Source of the DNA: Shinella sp. PSBB067
GTDB taxonomy: Bacteria; Pseudomonadota; Alphaproteobacteria; Rhizobiales; Rhizobiaceae
Length of the DNA: 64,000 bases
Reading direction: 5' to 3'
Assembly (NCBI RefSeq): GCF_016839145.1
Contig: NZ_CP069303.1
Coordinates: 3,332,501-3,396,500 of the forward strand
Shown here: one piece after another, positions 42,505 through 51,758 of the stretch
Position numbering within the stretch: position 1 is the first letter of the stretch
Layout: every line of letters starts with the position of its first letter
Notes under the pieces: generated by a model
What the model was told of the DNA's origin: nothing
Seen by the model: the letters and a program-made list of their open reading frames with translations, nothing else
Databases searched by the model: none
Position numbers and translations under genes: made by a program

Positions 42505-42996
42505 ATGGCGAAAGTGGCAATGACCGTCAACGGCAGGAAGGTGAGCAGGGAGTGCGAGGACCGCACGCTGCTCGTGCATTTCCTGCGCGACCAGCTCGCT
42601 CTTACCGGAACCCATGTCGGCTGCGATACGTCCCAGTGCGGGGCCTGCGTCGTGCATATGGACGGCAAGGCGGTGAAGAGCTGTTCCATCCTCGCGGCCC
42701 AGGCCGCGGGCTCGGAGATCCTCACCATCGAGGGCCTTGCCGCCAATGGCGAGCTGCATCCCGTGCAGGCCGCCTTCAAGGCCAATCACGGCCTGCAATG
42801 CGGATTCTGTACGCCGGGCATGGTGATGACCGCGGTCGACATGATCGGCCGCTACGGCGGCGCGCTCGACGAGAAGACGGTGCGCGAGAACCTCGAAGGC
42901 AATATCTGTCGATGCACCGGCTACCACAACATCGTGAAAGCCATTCTCGCCGCCGCCGAGGACATGGGCGCGGCGGGCCGGCAGGCTGCGGAATAA
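42505..42996 (+). CDS. coxS: Aerobic CO-dehydrogenase-like small [2Fe-2S] subunit (form II)
   Basis: A 163-residue iron-sulfur subunit of the xanthine oxidase family. The plant-type [2Fe-2S] ligands are in [21 protein letters not shown] and the second cluster in CGFCTPGM and CRCTGY. ATG 42505 has AGGGAGGA upstream. It heads a three-gene operon in the order S-L-M, which is the order of form II complexes; true form I CO dehydrogenase is M-S-L. It shuttles electrons from the molybdenum centre to FAD. Confidence 0.92.
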   Translation: MAKVAMTVNGRKVSRECEDRTLLVHFLRDQLALTGTHVGCDTSQCGACVVHMDGKAVKSCSILAAQAAGSEILTIEGLAANGELHPVQAAFKANHGLQCGFCTPGMVMTAVDMIGRYGGALDEKTVRENLEGNICRCTGYHNIVKAILAAAEDMGAAGRQAAE

Positions 42997-43098
42997 CGGG
43001 GAGCGGAAAGGGAATGCGATAGGGCCCGGCCGCCCTCGCAGCGTCCCCTGTCCGCCACTTCCCATTCGCAATTCGCTCATTCTCGGGAGGAGATCAAG

Positions 43099-45450
43099 AT
43101 GGGTGTCGAAGGCATCGGCGCGCGCGTCGCGCGAAAGGAAGACAAGCGGTTCCTGACCGGCAAAGGACACTATACGGACGACATGTCCGTGCCGGGCATG
43201 CGCTACGCCGCATTCGTGCGCTCGCCCCATGCGCATGCGAAGATCACGAGCATCGACACGGCGGCGGCGCAGGACATGCCGGGCGTCATCGCCGTGCTTA
43301 ACGGCAGGCAGATGCTGGACGACGGCATCGGCAACCTGATCTGCGGCTGGATGATCCACTCCAAGGACGGCTCGCCCATGAAGATGGGCGCCTGGCGGCC
43401 GCTCGCGCATGAGACCGTGCGCTATGTCGGCGATGCCGTCGCCGTGGTCGTGGCCGACAGCCTCGGAGAGGCGCGCGATGCGGCCGAAGCCGTTATCGTC
43501 GACTACGACGTCCTGCCCGCCGTCACCGATGCCGTGAAGGCGCTGGAGACGGGCCAGCCGCAGCTTCACCCCGAGGCCCCCGGCAACCTCATCTTCGACT
43601 GGGAGATCGGCGACAGCACGGCGACCGATGCCGCCCTTGCAGCCGCCGCCCATGTCACGGAGATGAAGATCGTCAACAACCGCCTCGCGCCCAACGCGAT
43701 GGAGCCGCGCGCCGCGCTCGGCATCTACGATTCGGCCGAAGACCACTATACCTGCTACACGACGAGCCAGAACCCGCACGTCGCCCGCCTCGTCATGAGC
43801 GCCTTCTACAATGTCGCGCCGGAAAACAAGCTGCGCGTCATCGCCCCCGATGTCGGCGGCGGCTTCGGCTCGAAGATCTTCATCTACCCCGAGGAGATCG
43901 TCTGCCTGTGGGCATCGAAGCGCGCGGGCGTCCCCGTCAAGTGGACGGCCGACCGCACCGAGGCGTTCCTCACCGACGCCCATGGCCGCGACCACGTCTC
44001 GACCGTCAAGATGGCCTTCGACGCGGACAACCGCATCACGGGGCTGAAGGTCGACACCATCGCCAATTTCGGCGCCTACATGTCGCTGTTCTCCTCCTCG
44101 GTGCCGACCTATCTCTACGCCACGCTGCTCTCCGGCCAGTATGCGATCCCGGCGATCCACGCCAATGTGCGGGCCGTCTACACCAACACCGTCGCCGTCG
44201 ACGCCTATCGCGGCGCCGGCCGGCCGGAGGCGACATATCTCCTCGAACGCACCATGGAGACGGCGGCCCGCGAGCTCGGCGTCTCGCCGGCGGAGCTTCG
44301 CCGCATCAATTTCATCCGCTCCTTCCCGCACCAGACGCCCGTGATCATGAACTATGACGCGGGCGACTACGAAGCCTCGCTGGAAGCGGCGATGAAGGCG
44401 GCCGACTGGAACGGTTTCCCCGCCCGCAAGGCCGAGGCCGCCGGCCGCGGCATGAAACGCGGCATCGGCATGAGCTGCTATATCGAGGCCTGCGGCATCG
44501 CGCCGTCCGCCGCTGTCGGCTCGCTCGGCGCCGGCGTCGGCCTGTGGGAATCGGCCGAGGTGCGCGTCAACGCCGTCGGCACCATCGAGGTGCTGACCGG
44601 CTCGCACAGCCACGGCCAGGGCCACGAGACGACCTTCGCCCAGCTCGTCGCCGACCGCTTCGGCGTGCCGATCGACAGCGTCTCCATCGTGCACGGCGAT
44701 ACGGACAAGGTGCAGATGGGCATGGGCACCTACGGCTCGCGCTCCGGCGCGGTCGGCATGTCCGCCATCGTCAAGGCGCTCGACAAGGTGGAGGCCAAGG
44801 CCAGGAAGATCGCCGCCCATCTCATGGAGGCCGACGAGAGCGACATCGTCATCGAGAACGGCGCCCTCAAGGTCGCCGGCACCGACAAGTCGGTTCCCTG
44901 GTTCCAGATGGCGCTTGCCGCCTACACGGCGCACAACCTGCCGTCCGGCATGGAGCCGGGCCTGAAGGAAGGCGCCTTCTACGACCCCTCCAACTTCACC
45001 TTCCCGGCCGGCTGCTACATCTGCGAGGTCGAGGTCGACCCGGAGACGGGCAAGACGAAGATCGTCCAGTTCGTCGCCGCCGACGACTTCGGCAACATCA
45101 TCAACCCGATGATCGTCGAGGGCCAGGTGCATGGCGGCATCGCGCAGGGCATCGGCCAGGCGCTTCTGGAAGGCGTGCATTACGATCCCGATAGCGGCCA
45201 ACTCCTGACGGCAAGCTACATGGACTACACCATGCCGCGCGCCGACGACCTGCCTTCCTTCCAGGTCTCGCACCAGGTCACGCCCTGTCCCGGCAATCCG
45301 CTCGGCATCAAGGGCTGCGGCGAGGCGGGCGCCATCGGCTCGCCGCCGGCGCTGATGAACGCCATCACCGACGCCATCGGCAACAACGACCTCACCATGC
45401 CCGCTACGCCCCAGAAGGTCTGGGCGGCGGCGCTGGCCGCACACAACTGA
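43099..45450 (+). CDS. coxL: Aerobic CO-dehydrogenase-like large molybdenum subunit (form II)
   Basis: A 783-residue molybdopterin subunit of the xanthine oxidase family. The motif at the active-site loop is AYRGAGR (residues 369-375), the form II signature, not the AYXCSFR of form I CO dehydrogenase. GGGFGSK (254-260) and the C-terminal [13 protein letters not shown] with the catalytic Glu are present. Form II enzymes are common in Rhizobiales, and their ability to oxidise CO is disputed; another aldehyde or heterocycle substrate is possible. RBS GGGAGGAGA. There is a 102-base gap after coxS. Confidence 0.92.
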   Translation: MGVEGIGARVARKEDKRFLTGKGHYTDDMSVPGMRYAAFVRSPHAHAKITSIDTAAAQDMPGVIAVLNGRQMLDDGIGNLICGWMIHSKDGSPMKMGAWRPLAHETVRYVGDAVAVVVADSLGEARDAAEAVIVDYDVLPAVTDAVKALETGQPQLHPEAPGNLIFDWEIGDSTATDAALAAAAHVTEMKIVNNRLAPNAMEPRAALGIYDSAEDHYTCYTTSQNPHVARLVMSAFYNVAPENKLRVIAPDVGGGFGSKIFIYPEEIVCLWASKRAGVPVKWTADRTEAFLTDAHGRDHVSTVKMAFDADNRITGLKVDTIANFGAYMSLFSSSVPTYLYATLLSGQYAIPAIHANVRAVYTNTVAVDAYRGAGRPEATYLLERTMETAARELGVSPAELRRINFIRSFPHQTPVIMNYDAGDYEASLEAAMKAADWNGFPARKAEAAGRGMKRGIGMSCYIEACGIAPSAAVGSLGAGVGLWESAEVRVNAVGTIEVLTGSHSHGQGHETTFAQLVADRFGVPIDSVSIVHGDTDKVQMGMGTYGSRSGAVGMSAIVKALDKVEAKARKIAAHLMEADESDIVIENGALKVAGTDKSVPWFQMALAAYTAHNLPSGMEPGLKEGAFYDPSNFTFPAGCYICEVEVDPETGKTKIVQFVAADDFGNIINPMIVEGQVHGGIAQGIGQALLEGVHYDPDSGQLLTASYMDYTMPRADDLPSFQVSHQVTPCPGNPLGIKGCGEAGAIGSPPALMNAITDAIGNNDLTMPATPQKVWAAALAAHN

Positions 45451-45462
45451 CGGGAGGACGCC

Positions 45463-46260
45463 ATGTACGCAACGAATTATCATCGCGCCTCCTCCCTCGC
45501 GGATGCGGCCAGGCTGCAATCGTCGTCCGACGAGGCGAAATACGTCTCCGGCGGCATGACGCTGATCCCGACCATGAAGCAGCGGCTCGCCGCCCCCTCC
45601 GATCTCGTGGACCTGCGCCACGTCCCCGAGCTCAAGGGCATCTCGGTCAGCGGCAACAGGGTCAGGATAGGCGCCGGCACGACGCATCACGAGGTCTCGA
45701 CCTCGGCGGAGCTGAAGGCGGTCTGCCCGGCGATCTGCCATCTGGCCTCCCATATCGGCGATCCGCATGTGCGCCACATGGGCACGATCGGCGGCTCCAT
45801 CGCGAACAACGACCCCGCCGCCGACTATCCCTCCGCCATGCTGGCGCTGGGCGCGACGATTGTCACCGACAGGCGCGAGATCGCCGCCGACGACTTCTTC
45901 ACCGGCCTCTTCGAGACGGCGCTGGAGGACGGCGAGATCATCGTCGCGGTCACCTTCGAGACACCGGCAAGGGCCGCCTATGCCAAGTTCCCCAACCCCG
46001 CGTCGCGCTACGCCATGGCGGGCGTCTTCGTGGCGAAGGCATGGGACGGCAGCGTGCGGGCGGCGGTGACGGGCGCAGGCTCCAACGGCGTCTTCCGCCA
46101 TGCCGGCCTGGAGGCGGCGCTTTCCGCAAACTGGTCGGCGGACGCCGCGTCAGGCATCACGGTCGATGCGGCGGACATGCTCTCGGATATCCACGGCAGC
46201 GCCGAATACCGCGCGAACCTGGTGAAGGTCATGGCCAAGCGCGCGGTCGCCGCCGCCTGA
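45463..46260 (+). CDS. coxM: Aerobic CO-dehydrogenase-like FAD-binding medium subunit
   Basis: A 265-residue FAD subunit: the two flavin-binding motifs are YVSGGMTLIPTMKQRL (near 25-40) and GTIGGSIANNDPAADYPSAML (near 107-127). The length is typical for the medium subunit. It passes electrons from the iron-sulfur subunit to the respiratory chain. Starts 12 bases after coxL with GGGAGGA. No cox maturation genes (coxD, E, F, G) are in the window. A strong terminator follows. Confidence 0.92.
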   Translation: MYATNYHRASSLADAARLQSSSDEAKYVSGGMTLIPTMKQRLAAPSDLVDLRHVPELKGISVSGNRVRIGAGTTHHEVSTSAELKAVCPAICHLASHIGDPHVRHMGTIGGSIANNDPAADYPSAMLALGATIVTDRREIAADDFFTGLFETALEDGEIIVAVTFETPARAAYAKFPNPASRYAMAGVFVAKAWDGSVRAAVTGAGSNGVFRHAGLEAALSANWSADAASGITVDAADMLSDIHGSAEYRANLVKVMAKRAVAAA

Positions 46261-46290
46261 TACCATCACGAAAGCGGAAACACTTCGGAC

Positions 46291-46316
46291 AAAAGGACGG
46301 TTGAGACCGTCCTTTT
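46291..46316 (+). terminator. Rho-independent terminator of the coxSLM operon
   Basis: An 11-bp perfect stem AAAAGGACGGT (46291-46301) and ACCGTCCTTTT (46306-46316) with loop TGAG ends in TTTTTT, 30 bases after the coxM stop. Confidence 0.92.
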
Positions 46317-46327
46317 TTCGTGCAGAC

Positions 46328-46369
46328 TTGACATGCATCAACAGGAAATGGCCTTTGGTGACCTAACAT
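46328..46369 (+). promoter_or_regulatory. FNR/FixK-type box and -10 element of hemA
   Basis: TTGAC-ATGC-ATCAA (46328-46341) matches the FNR/FixK consensus TTGAT-N4-ATCAA in nine of ten positions. A -10-like TAACAT lies at 46364-46369. If transcription starts at 46376 the box is centred at -41.5, the class II activator position. hemA starts at 46504. Confidence 0.6.
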
Positions 46370-46503
46370 ACATTGGAATGGTTCAAAGGTGGCGCCGATT
46401 TGCCGCAGCGCGATGCGTTGCAGCGGAACGGCACCTGATATAGCCGATTGAACGACAGCCAACGACGACAGTGTCCGGGTTTTCGCCGGACAGGAGACCC
46501 CGG

Positions 46504-47718
46504 ATGGACTTCGAGACCTACTTCAAGAACGAACTGGACGGCCTGCATCAGGAAGGCCGCTATCGCATCTTCGCCGACCTGGAGCGCCAGAAGGGCAACT
46601 TCCCGAAGGCGACCCGCTATACGGCGGAAGGTCCCAAGGACGTCACGGTCTGGTGCTCCAACGACTATCTCGGCATGGGTCAGCATCCGACCGTCACCGA
46701 AGCCATGAAGCGCGCCATCGACCAGTGCGGCGCCGGCGCCGGCGGCACCCGCAACATCTCCGGCACGAATCACTACCATGTGCTCCTGGAGCAGGAACTC
46801 GCCGACCTGCACGGCAAGGAATCGGCCCTGCTCTTCACCTCCGGCTACGTCTCCAACTGGGCCGCGCTCGGCACGCTCTGTTCCAGGATCCCCGGCATCA
46901 TCTGTTTCTCCGATGCCGGCAACCACGCCTCGATGATCGAGGGCATCCGCCACTCCAAGTGCGAGCGCGTGATCTGGAAACACAATGACCTCAAGGATCT
47001 CGAAGCCAAGCTCGCCAGCGCCGACCCGAAGGCGCCGAAGCTGATCGCCTTCGAATCGGTCTATTCGATGGACGGCGACATCGCCCCCATCAAGGAGATC
47101 TGCGACCTCGCCGACAAATACGGCGCGATGACCTATCTCGACGAAGTCCACGCCGTCGGCATGTACGGCCCGCGCGGCGGCGGCATTGCCGAACGCGAAG
47201 GCCTGATGCACCGGCTGACCGTCATCGAAGGCACGCTCGGCAAGGCCTTCGGCGTCATGGGCGGCTATATCACCGGCTCCGCCGCGCTCTGCGACTTCGT
47301 GCGCTCCTTCGCTTCCGGCTTCATCTTCACGACGGCCCTGCCGCCGACGCTCGCCGCCGGCGCCCTCGCCTCGATCCGCCACCTCAAGGAAAGTCAGGTC
47401 GAGCGCCTCGCCCATCAGGCGCGCGTGCGCAAGCTGCGTGCGCTTCTCGACCGCAACGGCATTCCGCATATGCCGAACCCGAGCCATATCGTGCCGGTCA
47501 TGGTGGGTGACGCGGCCAAGTGCAAATGGATCTCGGACCTGCTGCTCGACAATTTCGGCGTCTATGTCCAGCCGATCAACTACCCGACCGTGCCGAAGAA
47601 GACCGAGCGCCTGCGCATCACGCCGACGCCGCTGCACACGGATGCCGACATCGAGCATCTCGTCGGCGCGCTGCATGCGCTCTGGTCGCGCTGCGCGCTC
47701 GCCCGCGCCGTCGCCTGA
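46504..47718 (+). CDS. hemA: 5-aminolevulinate synthase
   Basis: ALAS condenses glycine and succinyl-CoA to 5-aminolevulinate, the C4 route into heme and cobalamin used by alphaproteobacteria. The 404-residue PLP enzyme has the catalytic Lys at K247 in GTLGKAFG, the glycine-site [17 protein letters not shown], and [15 protein letters not shown]. Length fits. ATG 46504 follows AGGAGA. A FNR/FixK-type box 163 bases upstream suggests induction at low oxygen, as known for hemA in several relatives. It is convergent with dxr. Confidence 0.97.
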   Translation: MDFETYFKNELDGLHQEGRYRIFADLERQKGNFPKATRYTAEGPKDVTVWCSNDYLGMGQHPTVTEAMKRAIDQCGAGAGGTRNISGTNHYHVLLEQELADLHGKESALLFTSGYVSNWAALGTLCSRIPGIICFSDAGNHASMIEGIRHSKCERVIWKHNDLKDLEAKLASADPKAPKLIAFESVYSMDGDIAPIKEICDLADKYGAMTYLDEVHAVGMYGPRGGGIAEREGLMHRLTVIEGTLGKAFGVMGGYITGSAALCDFVRSFASGFIFTTALPPTLAAGALASIRHLKESQVERLAHQARVRKLRALLDRNGIPHMPNPSHIVPVMVGDAAKCKWISDLLLDNFGVYVQPINYPTVPKKTERLRITPTPLHTDADIEHLVGALHALWSRCALARAVA

Positions 47719-47738
47719 CAGGGTAAGTTCGAGAAAGC

Positions 47739-48914
47739 CTATCCGATGAGCCCGGCGGCCACCCGCCGGGCTTCTTCGTCCGCGGCGAAGACATCGTCCA
47801 TGGAGGACGCCGGCGGCAGGTGCGAGAGCCTGTCCATCACTTCCTCGGCAATGTCGGCCATGGCGAGGAAGCCGATGCGCCCGGCGACGAAGGCATGGAA
47901 CGCCACCTCCTCGGCGGCGTTCATCACCGCACCCTGCAACCCGCCGCGCGTGAGCGCCGTGCGGGCAAGCCGAAGCGCCGGGAAACGCACCTCGTCCGGC
48001 GCCTCGAAATCGAGCCGTGCCAGCCTGGCGAAATCCAGCCGGTCGACATTGAGCGGCGCACGCGCGGGATAGGTCAGCGCATAGCCGATGGCCGTGCGCA
48101 TGTCGGGCGCACCGAGCTGCGCCAGCACCGAGCCGTCGACATAGCCCACCATGGAATGGACGATCGACTGCGGATGGACGATCACCTCGATCTGGTCCGG
48201 CCTGACGTCGAAGAGATGCTTCGCCTCGATCATCTCCAGCGCCTTGTTGAACATCGAGGCGCTGCCGATCGAAATTTTCAGGCCCATCGACCAGTTGGGA
48301 TGGGCGCGCGCGATGTCGGCGGTGACGCCCGCCATCTCGTCGCGGCTCCAGGTGCGGAACGGGCCGCCCGAGGCCGTCAGCACGATGCGCTCGACGGCGT
48401 GGCGCTGGTCGTCCTCCAGCGCCTGGAAGATCGCGCTGTGCTCGCTGTCGACGGGAATGAGCCGCCCGCCGCCTGCCGCAACCGCCTTGACGAAGAGGTC
48501 GCCCGCCGAGACGAGGCATTCCTTGTTGGCGAGCGCGATATCCGCGCCTTTCTTGGCCGCGGCAAGCGTCGGCGCAAGACCGGCCGTGCCGACGATCGCC
48601 GCCATCACCCAGTCCGCATCGGCCGAGGCCGCCTCCAGCAGCGCCTCGCGCCCGGCCGCCGCCGCGATGCCGCTGCCGGAAAGCGCATCCTTGAGCGCGC
48701 CGTAGCGGCTCTCGTCCGCCGTCACCGCCATCCGCGCGCCGCAATCCCTGGCCTGCGCGGCGAGGAGCTCCACATTGCCGTTGCCGGTCAGCGCCAGCAC
48801 CTCGTAGCGCTCGCGTCCGCCCAGCTGGCGCAGCACGTCGAGCGTGCTGGTGCCGATGGAGCCTGTGGAGCCGAGAACGGTGATGCGGCGCTTCTGCCGC
48901 GCGTCGGGAGCCAT
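47739..48914 (-). CDS. dxr: 1-deoxy-D-xylulose 5-phosphate reductoisomerase
   Basis: Dxr converts 1-deoxyxylulose 5-phosphate to 2-C-methylerythritol 4-phosphate in the non-mevalonate isoprenoid pathway, using NADPH and a divalent metal. The 391-residue product has the NADPH motif GSTGSIGTSTLDVL (near 15-28), ALANKECLVSAG, and the metal site in PVDSEHSAIFQAL. Length is typical. Its last codons contain a hairpin that may terminate hemA on the other strand. Confidence 0.96.
   Translation of the reverse strand: MAPDARQKRRITVLGSTGSIGTSTLDVLRQLGGRERYEVLALTGNGNVELLAAQARDCGARMAVTADESRYGALKDALSGSGIAAAAGREALLEAASADADWVMAAIVGTAGLAPTLAAAKKGADIALANKECLVSAGDLFVKAVAAGGGRLIPVDSEHSAIFQALEDDQRHAVERIVLTASGGPFRTWSRDEMAGVTADIARAHPNWSMGLKISIGSASMFNKALEMIEAKHLFDVRPDQIEVIVHPQSIVHSMVGYVDGSVLAQLGAPDMRTAIGYALTYPARAPLNVDRLDFARLARLDFEAPDEVRFPALRLARTALTRGGLQGAVMNAAEEVAFHAFVAGRIGFLAMADIAEEVMDRLSHLPPASSMDDVFAADEEARRVAAGLIG
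47749..47772 (+). terminator. Hairpin inside the dxr 3' end, likely hemA terminator
   Basis: A perfect 10-bp stem AGCCCGGCGG (47749-47758) and CCGCCGGGCT (47763-47772) with a four-base loop, followed by TCTTCG, begins 31 bases after the hemA stop. It lies within the coding end of dxr on the other strand. Confidence 0.5.
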
Positions 48915-49102
48915 GGGGATGTCCGCTGTTTCTTCTTGTCAGGAAAGGCTCTACAGGCGAAAGACGCCTGCAACAAGTCGCCGAAATGCTGTAAAGCAAC
49001 CGGTGCGCCAGTCTTCTGGCACCCGTGTCTTGACCTTTTCGCCCGGACGGCCATAACGTCCCGTCAAAGCGGTCTTCCGCCTTGACGCGATTGGAGAAAT
49101 CT

Positions 49103-49819
49103 GTGCACCAACGCCTGAGAGTATGGACCCTCGCCTGCCTCGCCCTTCTGGCGGCAGCTCCGGCCTATGCAGACGAACCCGTCCCCGGTGGCCTCGGCGG
49201 CACCTGGCTTGCCGAGGACATCGGCGGCGGCGGTGTCATCGACAACCTGCAGACGACGCTGGAGATCAAGCCGGACGGGTCCTACGGCGGCAATGGCGGC
49301 TGCAACACCTATCGCGGCAAGCTGAAGGTCCAGAACGGCAACATCGCCTTCGCGCCGGCCGCCGCCACGCGCAAGATGTGCGCCCCCGCCATCATGGACC
49401 AGGAGCAGAAGTTCTTCGACGCGCTCGGCACCGTGACCTCCTGGAAGCTGGAGAACGGCATCCTGCACCTGACGGGCAAGGAAGGCGCGCAGGCGATCCG
49501 GCTCGCCGGCCTCAAGAACAACACCGACATCGTCATCCGCCTGCCCGGACCCGAGCAGAGCGTGGCGCGCGAGACGCTGACCTACCAGTGCGACGCCGAT
49601 CAGCGCATCAGCGTCGAATATATCAATGTCGGCGCCAATTCGCTGGCCGTCGTGCGCGTCGGCGAAGAGACCGTCATCGCCGCCAACGTCATGGCCGCCT
49701 CCGGCGCCAAATATGCCGGCGGCCATTTCGAATGGTGGACGAAGGGCGACGAGGCAACGCTCTACGACCTGACCCGCGGCGAGAACGCGCCGGGCGTCAA
49801 CTGCCGCAAGTCCGGCTGA
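49103..49819 (+). CDS. META domain and MliC lysozyme-inhibitor domain fusion, exported
   Basis: A 238-residue exported protein with two domains. After a signal peptide (1-23, ALLAAAPAYA), a META/HslJ-like domain spans about 31-135, with the hallmark GGCNTYRG from residue 65. A C-terminal region (about 157-234) matches the MliC/PliC c-type lysozyme inhibitor fold: LTYQCDADQRISVEY, then S200 and K214 in the S-x13-K pattern of the inhibitory motif (SGAKY to WWTKG). C163 and C234 could form a disulfide. The start is GTG 49103 after GGAG. No lipobox is visible, so it is likely periplasmic. Protection of the cell wall against host lysozyme is the family-based prediction. Confidence 0.82.
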   Translation: MHQRLRVWTLACLALLAAAPAYADEPVPGGLGGTWLAEDIGGGGVIDNLQTTLEIKPDGSYGGNGGCNTYRGKLKVQNGNIAFAPAAATRKMCAPAIMDQEQKFFDALGTVTSWKLENGILHLTGKEGAQAIRLAGLKNNTDIVIRLPGPEQSVARETLTYQCDADQRISVEYINVGANSLAVVRVGEETVIAANVMAASGAKYAGGHFEWWTKGDEATLYDLTRGENAPGVNCRKSG

Positions 49820-49847
49820 GCCGGCACGGGGCATCGGAGGAAAGCAC

Positions 49848-50228
49848 ATGCCCACATTCAGCGTCGGCCAGAAGGTGGTCTGCATCAACGACCGCTTCAA
49901 GAACGTCTCGATCGACCAGGGCATCCGCAAGGGGCAGGTCTATACGGTCCGCTGGGCCGGCCATTACCGCCACTATGTCGACGGCGATTTCTACGGCATC
50001 AAGCTGATGGAACTCTACCGCGGCAACGACGACGGCCCCGAAGGCTACGGCGCCGTCGACATGCCTTTCCGCGCCAGCCGCTTCCGCCCGCTGGTCTCGG
50101 ACCGCATCCGCAGCATGCTCGGCATCAAGGCACCGCAGCCGAAGGTCGTGACCAAGCCCTCGATCGTCCCCGCCGTCCGAACGAAGCCCAGGGTCGTCAC
50201 GCCGGAGCGCGAGACGGAAGACGTCTAA
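49848..50228 (+). CDS. Hypothetical protein, basic, 126 residues
   Basis: I do not recognise this protein. It starts at ATG 49848 after GGAGG (spacing seven). The first about 85 residues (FSVGQKVVCINDRF, RKGQVYTVRWAGHY) look like a small beta-barrel domain of the kind often seen in phage and genomic hypothetical proteins of rhizobia. The last 40 residues are Pro/Val/Lys-rich and probably disordered. No signal peptide or membrane segment. It lies 28 bases after the META-MliC gene and is probably co-transcribed. Confidence 0.7.
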   Translation: MPTFSVGQKVVCINDRFKNVSIDQGIRKGQVYTVRWAGHYRHYVDGDFYGIKLMELYRGNDDGPEGYGAVDMPFRASRFRPLVSDRIRSMLGIKAPQPKVVTKPSIVPAVRTKPRVVTPERETEDV

Positions 50229-50247
50229 GAACCATTTGCCGGAGAAA

Positions 50248-50324
50248 TGGTGATCCCGCCGCGATTCGAACGCGGGACCCCCAGATTAGGAATCTGGTGC
50301 TCTATCCTGCTGAGCTACGGGACC
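50248..50324 (-). tRNA. tRNA-Arg (anticodon CCU)
   Basis: On the minus strand the 77 bases fold as a full cloverleaf. Acceptor GGTCCCG pairs with CGGGATC, the D arm is GCTC/GAGC, and the anticodon stem CCAGA/TCTGG has loop TTCCTAA with anticodon CCT at its centre. The T arm is CCGCG/CGCGG with TTCGAAT. The 3' CCA is encoded. Reads the AGG codon. A promoter (-35 TTGGCT, -10 TATGGG) lies just upstream. Confidence 0.95.
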
Positions 50325-50334
50325 ACTGACTGCA

Positions 50335-50363
50335 CCCATACAAAAGCCGCGGGCCGAAGCCAA
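50335..50363 (-). promoter_or_regulatory. Promoter of tRNA-Arg(CCU)
   Basis: On the minus strand TTGGCT (50363-50358), a 17-base spacer and TATGGG (50340-50335) precede the tRNA by about ten bases. Confidence 0.45.
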
Positions 50364-50460
50364 GCGATTTTCGGCGTATCCGTTGGGGAAACAGTCGAGT
50401 GACCCACAGGGTCGGCCATCCCTTCACGGGATGCCGATGACCGAGGTGCCTGCCCTGCTT

Positions 50461-51633
50461 TCAGGCGGCCAGCCGGCTTTCGGCGAGCTTGACCCAATAG
50501 GTCACGCCGTGCGGGATGGCGTCGTCGTTGAAGTCGTAGGCGGGGTGGTGCAGGCCTGCCGTGTCGCCGTTGCCGAGGAAGACGAAAGCGCCCGGCCGGG
50601 CAAGCAGCATGTAGGAAAAGTCCTCGCCGCCCATCATCGGGTCGAGCGCGGCATGGACCGCCGCTTCGCCGGCGATTTCCCGCGCCACCGCCACCGCGTG
50701 GCCCGTCTCTTCCGGATGGTTGACGGTGACGGGATAGTTTCGATGGTAGGCGACGGTGATCTCCGCGCCGTGCGCGGCGGCAAGGCCGGCGCAGATCTGC
50801 CGGATGCGGGCCTCCGCCTCCTCGCGCATGTCCGGGCTCAGCGTGCGCACCGTGCCGGCAAGCTGCGCCTCCTCGGGAATGACGTTGTGGGCAAAGCCCG
50901 CATTGAACTTGGTGACGGAGACGACGAGCGAGGCGACGGGATCGGCGACGCGCGAGACGATCGTCTGCAGCGCCGTCACCACCTGCGCGCCGATGACGAT
51001 GGGATCGACCGTCTTGTGCGGCAAGGCCGCATGGCCGCCGTGGCCCTTCACCTTGATGGTGAACTCGTCCGTCGCCGCCATGATCGCGCCGGGCCGCGTG
51101 CCGAAGGTACCGACCGGCAGGCCGGGCAGGTTGTGCATGCCGTAGACCTCGGCGATGCCGAAGCGCTCCATCATGCCGTCCTTGACCATCTCGTTGCCGC
51201 CGCCGCCGCCCTCTTCGGCCGGCTGGAAGATGACCGCGACATTGCCGGCGAAATTGCGCGTCTCGGCAAGGTACTTCGCCGCGCCGAGCAGCATCGCCGT
51301 ATGGCCGTCATGGCCGCAGGCGTGCATCTTGCCCCTGACGGTCGAGGACCAGGGCTTGCCGCTGGTCTCCTCGATCGGCAGCGCGTCCATGTCGGCGCGA
51401 AGGCCGATGGTGCGTCCCTCGCCCCCACCGTCGCGCCTGCCGCGGATGAGCCCGACGACGCCGGTGCGGCCGATGCCGGTCACCACCTCGTCGACGCCGA
51501 ATTCACGCAGCTTCTCCGCCACGAAGGCGGCCGTCTTCTCCACCGCGAAGAGAAGTTCCGGCTCCCGGTGCAGATGCCTGCGCCATCCGGCGATTTCGTC
51601 CTGCAGTTCTGCGGCGCGGTTGAGAACGGGCAT
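50461..51633 (-). CDS. M20 family amidohydrolase (hippurate/N-acyl amino acid hydrolase-like)
   Basis: A 390-residue metal-dependent amidohydrolase of the M20D group, which contains hippurate hydrolases and N-acetyl-diaminopimelate or IAA-amino acid hydrolases. Motifs are LRADMDALPIEE, GKMHACGHDGHTAMLLG (metal ligands) and FQPAEEGGGG; a dimerisation domain occupies the centre and MMGGEDFSYML is near the end. Start ATG 51633 follows AGGAAG. The substrate cannot be assigned. The gene is isolated between the tRNA and dacF-like gene. Confidence 0.88.
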   Translation of the reverse strand: MPVLNRAAELQDEIAGWRRHLHREPELLFAVEKTAAFVAEKLREFGVDEVVTGIGRTGVVGLIRGRRDGGGEGRTIGLRADMDALPIEETSGKPWSSTVRGKMHACGHDGHTAMLLGAAKYLAETRNFAGNVAVIFQPAEEGGGGGNEMVKDGMMERFGIAEVYGMHNLPGLPVGTFGTRPGAIMAATDEFTIKVKGHGGHAALPHKTVDPIVIGAQVVTALQTIVSRVADPVASLVVSVTKFNAGFAHNVIPEEAQLAGTVRTLSPDMREEAEARIRQICAGLAAAHGAEITVAYHRNYPVTVNHPEETGHAVAVAREIAGEAAVHAALDPMMGGEDFSYMLLARPGAFVFLGNGDTAGLHHPAYDFNDDAIPHGVTYWVKLAESRLAA

Positions 51634-51758
51634 GCAACACTTCCTGTCATTTCGGCCGGAAAGTCGGCCATCCCTTTTCGATGGCTTTGCCATCACGGTG
51701 CCATATAGGTTAAATAGGGTGACGGTTCGAGACAACTCCCGATTTCGAGGACAGACCT

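Noticed and set aside
43099..45450. Form I (true) carbon monoxide dehydrogenase
   Set aside because: The active-site loop is AYRGAGR instead of AYXCSFR, and the gene order is S-L-M.
42103..46101. Very long antisense open frame, 1332 codons, opposite coxSLM
   Set aside because: It mirrors the third-position GC bias of the cox genes. It has no recognisable domains and a His/Arg/Asp-rich composition typical of antisense frames.
50248..50324. tRNA-Arg as attachment site of an integrated island
   Set aside because: No integrase, no duplicated tRNA end and no change in gene character were seen on either side.
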